Below are positions 1-7,838 of a stretch of 64,000 bases of DNA, piece after piece. The notes beneath the pieces are model-generated. The model saw only the letters and a program-made list of their open reading frames with translations. It searched no databases and had not been told where the DNA came from. The stretch lies in the NCBI RefSeq assembly GCF_046545555.1, contig NZ_JBHZTH010000001.1, positions 620,001 through 684,000 of the forward strand, given 5' to 3'. Source of the stretch: Winogradskyella sp046545555. Lineage in GTDB: Bacteria; Bacteroidota; Bacteroidia; Flavobacteriales; Flavobacteriaceae. Both the position numbers and the translations under genes were made by a program. Each line of letters begins with the position of its first letter. Within the stretch, counting starts at the first letter, position 1.

Positions 1-1799
1 AGAACTTCAATATTTGCAGAATCTGTAAAAGAACCATCAACCGATGTTGCAGTTATATTTATGGTCCCTTCAGCTACGGCTGTAACTAGCCCATTAGAAT
101 CTACTGTAGCAATAGTATTATTTTCAGAAGACCAGGTCACTTGCATATTTGTAGCATTATTTGGTGTTATTGTTGCCGTAAGCTGTTGTGTGTTATTTAT
201 AGAAAGTGTGGCTGTTTCAGGGTTCACATTAACAGCTGTTACGGGTATTGGTGCACAGTTTGTACCATAATCAATTATAGTGCATGCACTTGAAGATACC
301 AAACCATCAGAATCTAAATAACAGGCTCCTACAGTATTTCCTACAGCAGAATCTATTATTGGTACTGAATTCGTTGCAGTGCCTGTTGCACCAATCACTT
401 CGTGTGCACCTACATCTTTGCCTGTACTTGGTCTTGTAAACCCTTCAATATCTAATGTAACTTCATTATATGTTCCTGCCGATGCATTTGCCACAGGACC
501 TGCAGCACTAGGTTTAAAAATTAAACCACTCATAGAAAAATTGGCATTGGTATCTGTAATACCAGGATCTGTAACACCAATAGGGGAACCACCAAAAATA
601 TTACCATCATAATTTATACTTCCACCTATTGAACCAACATCACCAGAAACAATTGTACCATTAGTACTGTAAATTACGTTGTTTGCAATTGTTCCAGATG
701 GAATATTGTTCCCTCTAGAATCATTAAAGTAAATTGGATCTACTGAATCATAAATTGTATTGAAAGCAATAAGAATATTATTAACGTTTTGATACCCATT
801 ACTTGTTCCACCTGAAGCTGCGTTCCCTCCCATTAATGTAATGCCATTATTAAATGAATCTGAAGAATTATCTAAATCTTGCATGTAATTATTAATGATG
901 ATATGATCTTGATCGGATATTCTTATCCCTCCAGATTTAGCTTTATTCTCTCCCATAAAGTAATTCCCTTCAACTAAGGCTTGTGCTCCATGTCTTAATA
1001 CTAAAGAACCTCTGCAGTTTCTAAATGTATTGTTACGAAATGTATTACCAAGGCTTTTGTTAGAAATAATTTCATTTTCACCGTCCACCGCCTGGAAATA
1101 GTTGCCTTCTACTAATACAGCTGCGTTTTCTGTTTGCTCAGAACTAGAACCAATACGTATACCTTCGGAATCTCCTGAATTCGTGCGTCCATCTTTTGCT
1201 GTTACGTTATAAAAATAATTATTGAGTATATTATGACCTGCTGTACCTCCATTGTTATACGATAATTCTACTAAAATGCAAACACCAGTTGTATCTTTAT
1301 TGAGAAAAGAGGTATTTTCAATAGTGTTATTAGAACCATAGAGTACGATCCATCTACTTTTTGCATCAGGCTCAGTAGGATCTTCTATTTGTAAATCGTT
1401 GAAAGCACAATTACGCATTGTAGAATTTTTTGCAAAATCTGTGTTAGAACCGCTTCGTCTAAATTCTATATGATTATTAAATCCAATACCACCATCCCAA
1501 TAAAAGCCATCTACAATTAGGTATTCTCCCCAAATATTCATCCTAGATTCACCAGTAAAAATCACTCCACCAGGTGTTTCGGCCTTTAAAACGATTGGAC
1601 TACCAGATTCTCCGATGGCATTAAAATCTATGTCTTGGTCTGAATATGTTCCGTTTGTCCATGCGACAACATCACATGGTTGTAAAGTCAACGCATTAAA
1701 TTGACTAGCTGAGTTTACAGTATAATCTGTTGCAAATGATATGTTAGAAACAAATAGTAAAATTATTAATGAACCGAAAAAATGTAGTTTTGAAATCAT
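1..1799 (-). CDS. PL6-family polysaccharide lyase (alginate lyase/chondroitinase B type) with Ig-like domain, 3' end cut by window edge
   Basis: An open frame runs from an ATG at 1799 off the left edge (599 residues seen). It has a signal peptide ending near 'NISFA', then a right-handed beta-helix. The PL6 hallmarks are exact: a GENE segment followed by IISNKS with E241, E243 and K248, then LVLRHG with R269. The spacing (2, 5 and 21 residues) equals the chondroitinase B set E243/E245/K250/R271, which are Ca ligands and catalytic Lys/Arg. After the helix comes an 80-residue bacterial Ig-like (Big_2) domain starting near 'PVTAVNVNPETATL'. Family knowledge: PL6 enzymes cleave alginate or dermatan sulfate by beta-elimination; alginate is the commoner substrate in marine Flavobacteriia. 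A T9SS tail may lie beyond the edge. A double operator lies just upstream (1811-1845). The exact substrate is inferred. Confidence 0.9.
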   Translation of the reverse strand, partial: MISKLHFFGSLIILLFVSNISFATDYTVNSASQFNALTLQPCDVVAWTNGTYSDQDIDFNAIGESGSPIVLKAETPGGVIFTGESRMNIWGEYLIVDGFYWDGGIGFNNHIEFRRSGSNTDFAKNSTMRNCAFNDLQIEDPTEPDAKSRWIVLYGSNNTIENTSFLNKDTTGVCILVELSYNNGGTAGHNILNNYFYNVTAKDGRTNSGDSEGIRIGSSSEQTENAAVLVEGNYFQAVDGENEIISNKSLGNTFRNNTFRNCRGSLVLRHGAQALVEGNYFMGENKAKSGGIRISDQDHIIINNYMQDLDNSSDSFNNGITLMGGNAASGGTSNGYQNVNNILIAFNTIYDSVDPIYFNDSRGNNIPSGTIANNVIYSTNGTIVSGDVGSIGGSINYDGNIFGGSPIGVTDPGITDTNANFSMSGLIFKPSAAGPVANASAGTYNEVTLDIEGFTRPSTGKDVGAHEVIGATGTATNSVPIIDSAVGNTVGACYLDSDGLVSSSACTIIDYGTNCAPIPVTAVNVNPETATLSINNTQQLTATITPNNATNMQVTWSSENNTIATVDSNGLVTAVAEGTINITATSVDGSFTDSANIEV

Positions 1800-1810
1800 A
1801 GCTAAAACTT

Positions 1811-1845
1811 TATAATTGGTTCACCAAATTGGTTAACCAATTATA
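1811..1845. promoter_or_regulatory. Double palindromic operator upstream of the PL6 lyase gene
   Basis: Two boxes, TTGGTTCACCAA (1816-1827) and TTGGTTAACCAA (1829-1840), repeat with a 13-bp period. With the TATAATTGG/CCAATTATA flanks they form a 35-bp near-perfect inverted repeat centred on 1828. The site lies 12-46 bp upstream of the PL6 start codon. The TGGTnnACCA shape is typical of FadR-subfamily GntR regulators, which are often encoded in alginate-utilisation loci. The regulator's identity is an inference; the symmetry is directly visible. Confidence 0.6.
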
Positions 1846-1904
1846 AATATATAGAATATTTTGATATTTAAAAGAAAATGCTTGTTAAAACAAGACTTTA
1901 AAGG

Positions 1905-3065
1905 TTAACCTCTAAACAAAAAGAAGTCATCTTTCATATCTTCAATTTGTGTGTCTTCATTGGTAATAATATAATCGATGGCTTTTGAAGTAAATTCATC
2001 GCCTTTAATGGTAAGAGAGACAATATTGTTTTCTATATGAATCATATTATTTTTTTGAGCTAAATCTAATACAGATTTAGAACGTACCTTTTGCCAATTA
2101 ATATGTTCATTAAGATGTTTAACATGGCGTTCTGATTCTTCATCATGATTTTTTAAGTGCAATAAAAATGTAAGTAAAGAAACTTCTGTTCGTTGCTGTC
2201 TTTCTCTGTAAAGCACTGCAATTATGCCTTTTGTTGGAGCAAATAAGTATACCATCAAAAACACCAATCCAAGAACTGTGGTTATAGAACCTGCGATTGA
2301 TGCATCTAACCAATGCGCTACCCAATATCCAAAAATGGCACTAAAGATTCCAAACCCGATAGCTAAACCAAGCATCTTCTTTAAGTCTGTGGTCAATAAA
2401 TATGCAGCAGCAGCTGGTGCTATCATAAGGGCAACAACAAGTATAGCACCTACAGCATCAAATGCTCCAACCGTAGTGACTGAAGATACAGACATTAATC
2501 CATAATGAATGACAGCAGGAGAAAATCCTAAAGATGCTGCTAATCCTTTATCAAAGGTACTCACTTTTAATTCTTTAAAAAATGTAAACAATAAGATTAC
2601 AGTAATAAGTAAAATTGTACCAACAATCCATAAAGATTTAGGACCAACATCTGCTCCGCTAATTATTAATCTATCAAATGGAGCAAAAGCTAATTCACCC
2701 AACAAAACAGCGTCGACATCTAAATGTACATCATTAGCGTTTTTAGCAATCATAATGACACCAATACTAAATAATGCAGGAAATACTAAACCTATGGCAG
2801 TATCTTCTTTAACCAATCCTGTTTTTTGAATATACTCAACTAATATTACTGTAATTATTCCTGTTAATGCAGCAAGAAGAATAAGTAATGGTGAATTTAA
2901 ATCGTGGGTAATAAAAAAACCAATGACGATGCCAGGTAAAATAGAATGACTTATGGCATCACTTATCATAGCCATTTTCCGAAGTACTAAAAATGTACCG
3001 GGAATTGCACAAGCAACAGCGACTAAACTAGCAATAAGTTGTATTTCTAATTGCGCACTACTCAT
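1905..3065 (-). CDS. Metal ABC transporter permease with winged-helix-like C-terminal tail (second permease)
   Basis: ABC-3 family (ZnuB/TroC/MntB-type) inner-membrane permease for divalent metals. The protein opens with 'MSSAQLEIQLIASLVAVACAIPGTFLVLRKMAMISDAIS' (split here for reference: the diagnostic part is LRKMAMISDAISHS) and has about eight hydrophobic helices. The start at 3065 is chosen because it overlaps the preceding permease stop by 8 bp and matches the family N-terminus; an in-frame ATG at 3107 exists but lies deep inside the upstream gene. The last ~95 residues, after the final helix, are soluble and resemble a winged-helix/DtxR-like domain ('SVLDLAQKNNMIHIENN', 'LTIKGDEFTSKAID'). 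It probably pairs with the other permease, the ATPase at 4588-5322 and the binding protein at 5322-6230. Confidence 0.88.
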   Translation of the reverse strand: MSSAQLEIQLIASLVAVACAIPGTFLVLRKMAMISDAISHSILPGIVIGFFITHDLNSPLLILLAALTGIITVILVEYIQKTGLVKEDTAIGLVFPALFSIGVIMIAKNANDVHLDVDAVLLGELAFAPFDRLIISGADVGPKSLWIVGTILLITVILLFTFFKELKVSTFDKGLAASLGFSPAVIHYGLMSVSSVTTVGAFDAVGAILVVALMIAPAAAAYLLTTDLKKMLGLAIGFGIFSAIFGYWVAHWLDASIAGSITTVLGLVFLMVYLFAPTKGIIAVLYRERQQRTEVSLLTFLLHLKNHDEESERHVKHLNEHINWQKVRSKSVLDLAQKNNMIHIENNIVSLTIKGDEFTSKAIDYIITNEDTQIEDMKDDFFLFRG

Positions 3066-4092
3066 TTTCAGTTGTTTGTTTGGTGTATAGATTAGCTGCG
3101 ATATCAAAACCGGTTTCAGTTAAGCTCCACATGTTACCGTTAATCTGAACATAGTCTTTATCTACTAATTTTTGAAGCGTAGACTTTGTATAGCCTTGAA
3201 AATTATTCAATAATCTAATAGCGTGTGGGTGCGAAATGTCTTCATGTGTTTCAGCTATGTTATGCATAAAAGCTAAGGTTTTATGTAATTCTAAATCGCG
3301 ACGATTTTTTATAAATCGAATTTGTTTAAATAGTAAACCTCGACTTGGAGAAAATATAAATGAAACAATAACAAATACTCCTGCTACAAGAACAATTACT
3401 GGCCCTGTAGATAAGTTATTTTGACTTGCACTAATGGCAGTGCCAACAACTCCAGAAAATGCACCAAAAATAGCTGCTAAAAATACCATTATAGCCAAAC
3501 TATTTGTCCATTGTCTAGCTGCTGCGGCTGGCGCTAAAAGCATGGCACTCATAAGTACAACACCAACAGTTTGTAAACCTAGAACGATTGCAAGAACAAT
3601 AAAACTTGTAATCAAAATATCTATAGTCTTTGTATTAAATCCAAGTGTTTTGGTATAATCAGCATCGAATAATAGAATTTTAAATTCCTTCCAAAACGTG
3701 AGCATAACGATTAAACAAATACCCGTTACGACTGCCATCATCCAAACATCACTTTCAACCAAAGTAGCAGCTTGCCCAAACAAATATTTATCTAAACCAG
3801 CTTGATTGGCGTTAGGTTGCTTTTGAATAAATGTGAGTAACAGCATCCCGAATCCAAAAAATAATGATAGGATTAAGCCTAATGCAGTATCCGACTTTAA
3901 ATGTGTTTTAGTCACAATTCCTCGGATCCAAAAGGTGCCGATGAGACCACTTACCAAAGCACCAAGTAGCAATGTATTACTGTCTTTTGCTCCAGTGATT
4001 AAAAATGCAATAGCAATTCCTGGCAATGCAGCATGAGAAATAGCATCACCAAGTAAGCTTTGTTTTCTTAAGACAGCGAAGCTTCCTAACAT
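3058..4092 (-). CDS. Metal ABC transporter permease with DtxR-like C-terminal tail; true start probably upstream and non-canonical
   Basis: ABC-3 family permease, partner of the permease at 1905-3065. The first ATG (4092) gives 'MLGSFAVLRKQSLLGDAISH', which lacks the usual first membrane helix. In the same frame, 34 more codons upstream encode family-like sequence ('IEYIKLVFTDYTLRTITLG', then 'TAILGAVCG') back to 4194, but contain no ATG, GTG or TTG. Translation may start at an ATA/ATT codon near 4185 or 4176, coupled to the VOC gene stop at 4191-4193. The C-terminal ~70 residues ('YTKSTLQKLVDKDYVQI', 'WSLTETGFDIA') look like the winged helix of a DtxR regulator. The permease assignment is secure; the functional start is not. 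Confidence 0.85.
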   Translation of the reverse strand: MLGSFAVLRKQSLLGDAISHAALPGIAIAFLITGAKDSNTLLLGALVSGLIGTFWIRGIVTKTHLKSDTALGLILSLFFGFGMLLLTFIQKQPNANQAGLDKYLFGQAATLVESDVWMMAVVTGICLIVMLTFWKEFKILLFDADYTKTLGFNTKTIDILITSFIVLAIVLGLQTVGVVLMSAMLLAPAAAARQWTNSLAIMVFLAAIFGAFSGVVGTAISASQNNLSTGPVIVLVAGVFVIVSFIFSPSRGLLFKQIRFIKNRRDLELHKTLAFMHNIAETHEDISHPHAIRLLNNFQGYTKSTLQKLVDKDYVQINGNMWSLTETGFDIAANLYTKQTTENE

Positions 4093-4190
4093 ACCGCAAA
4101 CTGCACCTAGAATAGCAGTACCGAGTGTTATGGTTCTGAGTGTATAATCTGTAAAGACAAGTTTTATGTATTCAATGAAGTCTATAGCGT

Positions 4191-4583
4191 TTAGTTTTTA
4201 ATTGGTGTACAAATCTCAATAAGAAAACCATTAATATCCCTTAAGTAACCTACTTTTTGACCCCAAGGTTTCTCAATAATACTTTCATATTCCATAGCAC
4301 CTGCATTTATTGCTTTTTCAAAGTCTGCTTCGATATTTTCCGAAGTAAAAGCCATTTCAATACCATTTGGTTTTTCAGTCAATGTTATTTTTTTGAACCC
4401 TTGTTTAAAATTAGAATTGCCTAATACATATGAGGCAAAGGCAATTGTAGTTTCTCCAGAAATTAACTCGCCATAATCAGCTTCTGGAGTTAAAAACTTC
4501 TTTTGAAAACCAAAAGCGTTCGCATAGAAGGTAATTGTCTTTTCAACATCTTCTACATAGAGAATGGTATAGGCATATTTCAT
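4191..4583 (-). CDS. VOC (glyoxalase/bleomycin-resistance fold) family protein
   Basis: A 130-residue protein with two beta-alpha-beta-beta-beta modules typical of the vicinal-oxygen-chelate superfamily: 'YTILYVEDVEKTITFYANAF' at the N-terminus, then a second module ending 'LRDINGFLIEICTP'. Length fits a single-chain VOC protein. It lies inside the metal-transporter operon, 4 bp after the ATPase gene and directly against the first permease. ATPase and permease genes are usually adjacent, so it looks like an insertion into the operon. Substrate and catalytic role are unknown; a metal-dependent activity would fit the context but is only inference. Confidence 0.85.
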   Translation of the reverse strand: MKYAYTILYVEDVEKTITFYANAFGFQKKFLTPEADYGELISGETTIAFASYVLGNSNFKQGFKKITLTEKPNGIEMAFTSENIEADFEKAINAGAMEYESIIEKPWGQKVGYLRDINGFLIEICTPIKN

Positions 4584-4587
4584 AATA

Positions 4588-5322
4588 TTACTCTTGTATA
4601 CTTACCTTATAATTAATACCGTAAGTCTTTGTTAGGTTGTCATCATTAAAAATATCTTTTACAGGTCCGGTTGCAATTTTCTTTACATTTAAAAAGGTAA
4701 CCCAATCAAAATACTCTGGAACGGTTTGTAAATCGTGATGAACGACAATAACAGTTTTACCTTCTTTTCTAAGTTCTTTAAGAATATTAATTATTGCAAT
4801 TTCGGTTGTTGCATCTACACCTTGAAATGGCTCATCCATAAAATAAATAGATGCATTTTGAACTAACGCTCTAGCTAAAAATATACGTTGTTGTTGCCCT
4901 CCGGAAAGTTGACTAATTTGCCTATTCTTAAATGGTAGCATTCCCACTTTCTCTAAAGCTTCAAGGGCTGCTTTTTTCTCTTTTTGACCTGGTCGTTTTA
5001 TCCAGCCTAGACTTCCATAAGTTCCCATTTTCACAACATCTAAAGCTGTTGTTGGGAAATCCCAATCTACGCTTCCTTTTTGAGGCACATAAGCTACTAA
5101 CTTACGTTGCTTATCATATGATTTTCCGTAGATACTAACACTACCAGCAATAGGTTTTAAAATACCTAAGATAGATTTTATGAGTGTTGATTTTCCTGCT
5201 CCATTAGGTCCTACAATAGCCATTAAAACGCCTTCTGGAATCTCTAAATCTATATCCCAGAGTACAGGTTTGTAGTTATAAGCTACGGTTAAATCATCTA
5301 CTTTAACGGCTATATTTTTCAT
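4588..5322 (-). CDS. Metal ABC transporter ATP-binding protein
   Basis: A 244-residue ABC ATPase of the ZnuC/MntA/TroB group that powers Mn/Zn uptake at the inner membrane. Visible motifs: Walker A GPNGAGKST (38-46), Q-loop in 'VPQKGSVDWDFP' (typical of this metal subgroup), signature LSGGQQQR (139-146), Walker B SIYFMDEP (158-165) and the switch His in VVHHD (195-196). Its start overlaps the stop of the binding-protein gene by one base, so the two are translationally coupled. Metal specificity cannot be read from the ATPase itself. Confidence 0.93.
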   Translation of the reverse strand: MKNIAVKVDDLTVAYNYKPVLWDIDLEIPEGVLMAIVGPNGAGKSTLIKSILGILKPIAGSVSIYGKSYDKQRKLVAYVPQKGSVDWDFPTTALDVVKMGTYGSLGWIKRPGQKEKKAALEALEKVGMLPFKNRQISQLSGGQQQRIFLARALVQNASIYFMDEPFQGVDATTEIAIINILKELRKEGKTVIVVHHDLQTVPEYFDWVTFLNVKKIATGPVKDIFNDDNLTKTYGINYKVSIQE

Positions 5323-6230
5323 TATTTGAGTGCGTTTACGATGGTATTTACGTTATACTCAAACATACCTATATATGTACCTTCGATTGTTCCTTTATTA
5401 CCTAATGCATCTGAGTAAAGTGTACCTCCAATTTCAACGTTATGACCTTTAGATTTTACAGCTGCTTGTAAGGCTTCAATAGTACGTTTTGGTACTGAAC
5501 TTTCTACGAAAACAGCTTTAATCTGGTTTTCGATAATAAAAGCTGATAGTTTTTGTACATCTTTAACACCAGCCTCTGTGGCTGTAGACAAACCTTGTAA
5601 ACCAACCACATTAAAGTTATAAGCTTTACCAAAATAATTAAATGCATCGTGTGCTGTAACTAAGATTCGATCTTCAATAGCGAGTTCATCAACTTTGGTG
5701 ATTATTTTTTCATTTAGCAATTTTAATTCCATCAAGTAAAAAGTCATATTTTTCTCATAGATTTCGGCATTTTTCGGATCTTGTTCTACCAATACTTTTG
5801 CAACTTTTTCTGCAAATAATCCAAAGTAACTAATATCAAACCAAACATGTGGGTCATAATTAGAGGCAAAATAATCTGAACCAATTAGAGTGCTTTTATC
5901 TAATTGGTCCGCTAAAGCAATTGGCGTTTTAGTAGCACTTCCCATCTTTTCAAAAACTTCAACAAGTTTTCCTTCTAGATGTAGACCGTTATAAAAAATG
6001 ATATCTGCATCCACCAGTTTAGAAACATCTCCTTCACTAGCTTTATACAAGTGCGGATCAACACCCGAGCCCATTAAGCCTTGCACATTAATAGCATCTC
6101 CTCCTATGTTTTTAACCAAATCAGTAATCATGGTCGTAGTAGTGACGATATTTAATTTTCCGTCGTCTTTAGTTTCATTTTTACAGCTATAAACGGATAT
6201 TATGGAAAGAAGTAATAGTATTTTTTTCAT
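5322..6230 (-). CDS. Metal ABC transporter substrate-binding lipoprotein (cluster A-I, ZnuA/TroA type)
   Basis: Binds Mn2+ or Zn2+ outside the inner membrane and delivers it to the two permeases. Start set at the ATG at 6230 ('MKKILLLLSIIS'), because a lipobox (SVYSC, C16) follows at once and the previous gene stops at 6238; an in-frame start at 6323 would lie inside that gene. Predicted metal ligands are H60 (DPHLYKAS), H128 (DPHVWFD), H194 (TAHDAFNYF) and D274 (YSDALG). This three-His/one-Asp set and its spacing match TroA, which binds Zn or Mn. There is no His-rich loop as in typical ZnuA. With a DtxR/MntR-type regulator at the head of the operon, Mn is somewhat more likely than Zn. Confidence 0.92.
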   Translation of the reverse strand: MKKILLLLSIISVYSCKNETKDDGKLNIVTTTTMITDLVKNIGGDAINVQGLMGSGVDPHLYKASEGDVSKLVDADIIFYNGLHLEGKLVEVFEKMGSATKTPIALADQLDKSTLIGSDYFASNYDPHVWFDISYFGLFAEKVAKVLVEQDPKNAEIYEKNMTFYLMELKLLNEKIITKVDELAIEDRILVTAHDAFNYFGKAYNFNVVGLQGLSTATEAGVKDVQKLSAFIIENQIKAVFVESSVPKRTIEALQAAVKSKGHNVEIGGTLYSDALGNKGTIEGTYIGMFEYNVNTIVNALK

Positions 6231-6237
6231 CAATAAA

Positions 6238-7044
6238 TTATTTTTTAAGCATTCTATAACTAAGTCCCATTCCCAATAATAAATCTTGACCTTCAGTAAT
6301 ACTGGTACCACCATAAATATCAAACTGTAAGTTGTTGCTGGCTAAATATGTAAATCCTGCATCCCAATAATGATTCGCAGAATTATCTTCTGGGAAGTCA
6401 CCATATAATTCGGCATAAAACCCGAATTTATCTGAAAGACTATAACCATAAGCCACAGTATATATTGCAGCAGCTTCAGGAGAATCGTCTCCCCATTGCG
6501 CACCAATATTATAACCTAAACTAGATTTTTCGCCTAGGGTATGAGATAACGAGAATCTAAAATCTACTCCTGTAGTTTCTGGCCTAAAATCTGTTGAAGC
6601 ACTAAATAATGGAAATACATGACCAATTAATGCAATCTCTGGCATGCCATCTTTTTCTTCGGCAATATCAATTTTAACACCTAAGAGTAAAGGGGAGAGT
6701 CCGCTTGCAACATTATCTAATTTATTACCATTGAGTTTAGTTACGCCTTCTACAAAATTCCATCCTAAGCGTAACTCTAAATTGTCTAGTATACCATAAC
6801 GAACAAGCATAGTGTTATACGTATAGGATTCTGATTTTATATTATTTGCTTCAAAAGTTTCGTATAGTCCTCCTGTTTCAAGTTGTAAAACACCTTTTCC
6901 AACAGTTGAAGATGCTTCAGTAGCATCTGGTCTGTCTGTAACGAGAGCTTCGCCTTCTTCATTTTCTTGAGCAAAAGAGAAAAGCATTGAAATAAATAGG
7001 ATGGTACTTAGTGTTATATTTCTATTAGTTGATTGCATTGACAT
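6238..7044 (-). CDS. Outer-membrane beta-barrel protein, MetA-pathway-of-phenol-degradation-like (PF13557 type)
   Basis: A 268-residue protein with a signal peptide (cleavage near 'LFSFAQ') followed by 'ALVTDRPDATEASSTVGKG' and alternating amphipathic strands, ending in a beta-barrel-like 'LLLGMGLSYRMLKK'. The 'TDRPDATE' opening is characteristic of the family named for phenol degradation, whose members are generally uncharacterised outer-membrane channels. It overlaps the regulator gene by 20 bp and sits 7 bp before the binding lipoprotein gene. It may therefore be the outer-membrane entry route of the same metal-uptake system; that role is inferred from position only. Confidence 0.78.
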   Translation of the reverse strand: MSMQSTNRNITLSTILFISMLFSFAQENEEGEALVTDRPDATEASSTVGKGVLQLETGGLYETFEANNIKSESYTYNTMLVRYGILDNLELRLGWNFVEGVTKLNGNKLDNVASGLSPLLLGVKIDIAEEKDGMPEIALIGHVFPLFSASTDFRPETTGVDFRFSLSHTLGEKSSLGYNIGAQWGDDSPEAAAIYTVAYGYSLSDKFGFYAELYGDFPEDNSANHYWDAGFTYLASNNLQFDIYGGTSITEGQDLLLGMGLSYRMLKK

Positions 7045-7684
7045 AAATTAAAGTTGTGAAATCTTGGTTGAGTAAAATTGTATTGTTCTCGACTGATAAT
7101 TCAGTCATCTTGTTGTTTATGAATTGTTTTGATACCAGTACCTCGTGGCCATATTTTAATTTGTGATGCGCGCAAAACTCAAAGAATTCTTTATCATCAC
7201 TCATTAATCGAGATATCACGTAATGCTTACCTTCTTCTGCATTAGCAAGGGAAATAGATGTATCAATCGTTGTTATTTCTCCATTAGCATTTGGAATGGG
7301 ATCTCCATGCGGATCAAATTTTGGGTGGCCTAAATAAGCACTAATTTTATCGGCTAATAAATCTGAGGTTTGGTGTTCTAAAAGTTCAGCTTCTTTATGA
7401 ATATCATGAAGAGACATATCGAACATTTTAAATAAAAAAGCCTCCCAAAGTCTATGTTTTCTAACGACACTTAAAGCCATTTTTTTACCCTTTTCCGTAA
7501 GCTGAAGTTCTTGATATTTTTGGTAATGTAACAAATCTTTAACGGCTAGTTTTTTAGCCATATCTGTTGCTGCTGCGCTAGAAATCCCAAGTTTTTTGGC
7601 AATGTTACCAGGCTTGGTGTCTTTAGCATTATTAGAATTATTTTTGTAAATAGCTTTAACAAAGTTTTCAATAGCAATTGACAT
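7025..7684 (-). CDS. DtxR/MntR-family metal-dependent transcriptional regulator
   Basis: A 219-residue regulator heading the metal-transport operon. The N-terminal winged helix is seen in 'NIAKKLGISSAAATDMAKKL' and 'LQLTEKGKKMALSVVRKHRL'. The dimerisation/metal-binding domain has 'EAELLEHQTSDLLADKI' and 'HPKFDPHGDPIP', which are standard for the family. A C-terminal SH3-like (FeoA-like) region follows ('GKHYVISRLMSDDKEF'). Family knowledge: metal-loaded DtxR/MntR represses metal uptake genes. A TTTAAG-N4-CTTAAA palindrome lies 22-37 bp upstream of the start next to a -7 element, consistent with autoregulation. Mn versus Fe specificity is not certain. Confidence 0.93.
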   Translation of the reverse strand: MSIAIENFVKAIYKNNSNNAKDTKPGNIAKKLGISSAAATDMAKKLAVKDLLHYQKYQELQLTEKGKKMALSVVRKHRLWEAFLFKMFDMSLHDIHKEAELLEHQTSDLLADKISAYLGHPKFDPHGDPIPNANGEITTIDTSISLANAEEGKHYVISRLMSDDKEFFEFCAHHKLKYGHEVLVSKQFINNKMTELSVENNTILLNQDFTTLIYVNAIN

Positions 7685-7705
7685 TAACGATAGCTTTAAT
7701 TAATT

Positions 7706-7721
7706 TTTAAGTAAGCTTAAA
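7706..7721. promoter_or_regulatory. Candidate DtxR/MntR-type operator upstream of the metal operon
   Basis: A 16-bp inverted repeat with 6-bp arms (TTTAAG / CTTAAA) and a 4-bp spacer. It resembles the DtxR-superfamily site form TTTAgG-N4-CcTAAA. It lies between the -7 element and the start codon of the regulator gene, where bound repressor would block transcription start. Function is inferred from position and shape. Confidence 0.45.
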
Positions 7722-7728
7722 TATTTTT

Positions 7729-7736
7729 CAAATGTA
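7729..7736 (-). promoter_or_regulatory. -7 promoter element (TACATTTG) of the metal-transport operon
   Basis: On the minus strand the octamer TACATTTG matches the Bacteroidota -7 consensus TAnnTTTG. It is 45 bp upstream of the regulator start at 7684, immediately before the candidate operator. No clear -33 TTTG was found at the usual distance. Confidence 0.45.
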
Positions 7737-7838
7737 GCTAAAAAAATTAAAATAAGGGACGTTAAAATATGATTTTGTAACGCAATGTGATTTTTATCGT
7801 CTTTTAATTGTAAAACAATTAGTTTTAAAAAAGTTTTT

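Noticed and set aside
61..612. Plus-strand open frames near the left edge
   Set aside because: They lie antisense to the PL6 lyase frame, which has exact catalytic motif spacing and is open through the edge.
2224..4036. Plus-strand open frames opposite the metal permeases
   Set aside because: Low-complexity reading frames antisense to long, clearly homologous permease genes; codon usage and protein composition are not gene-like.
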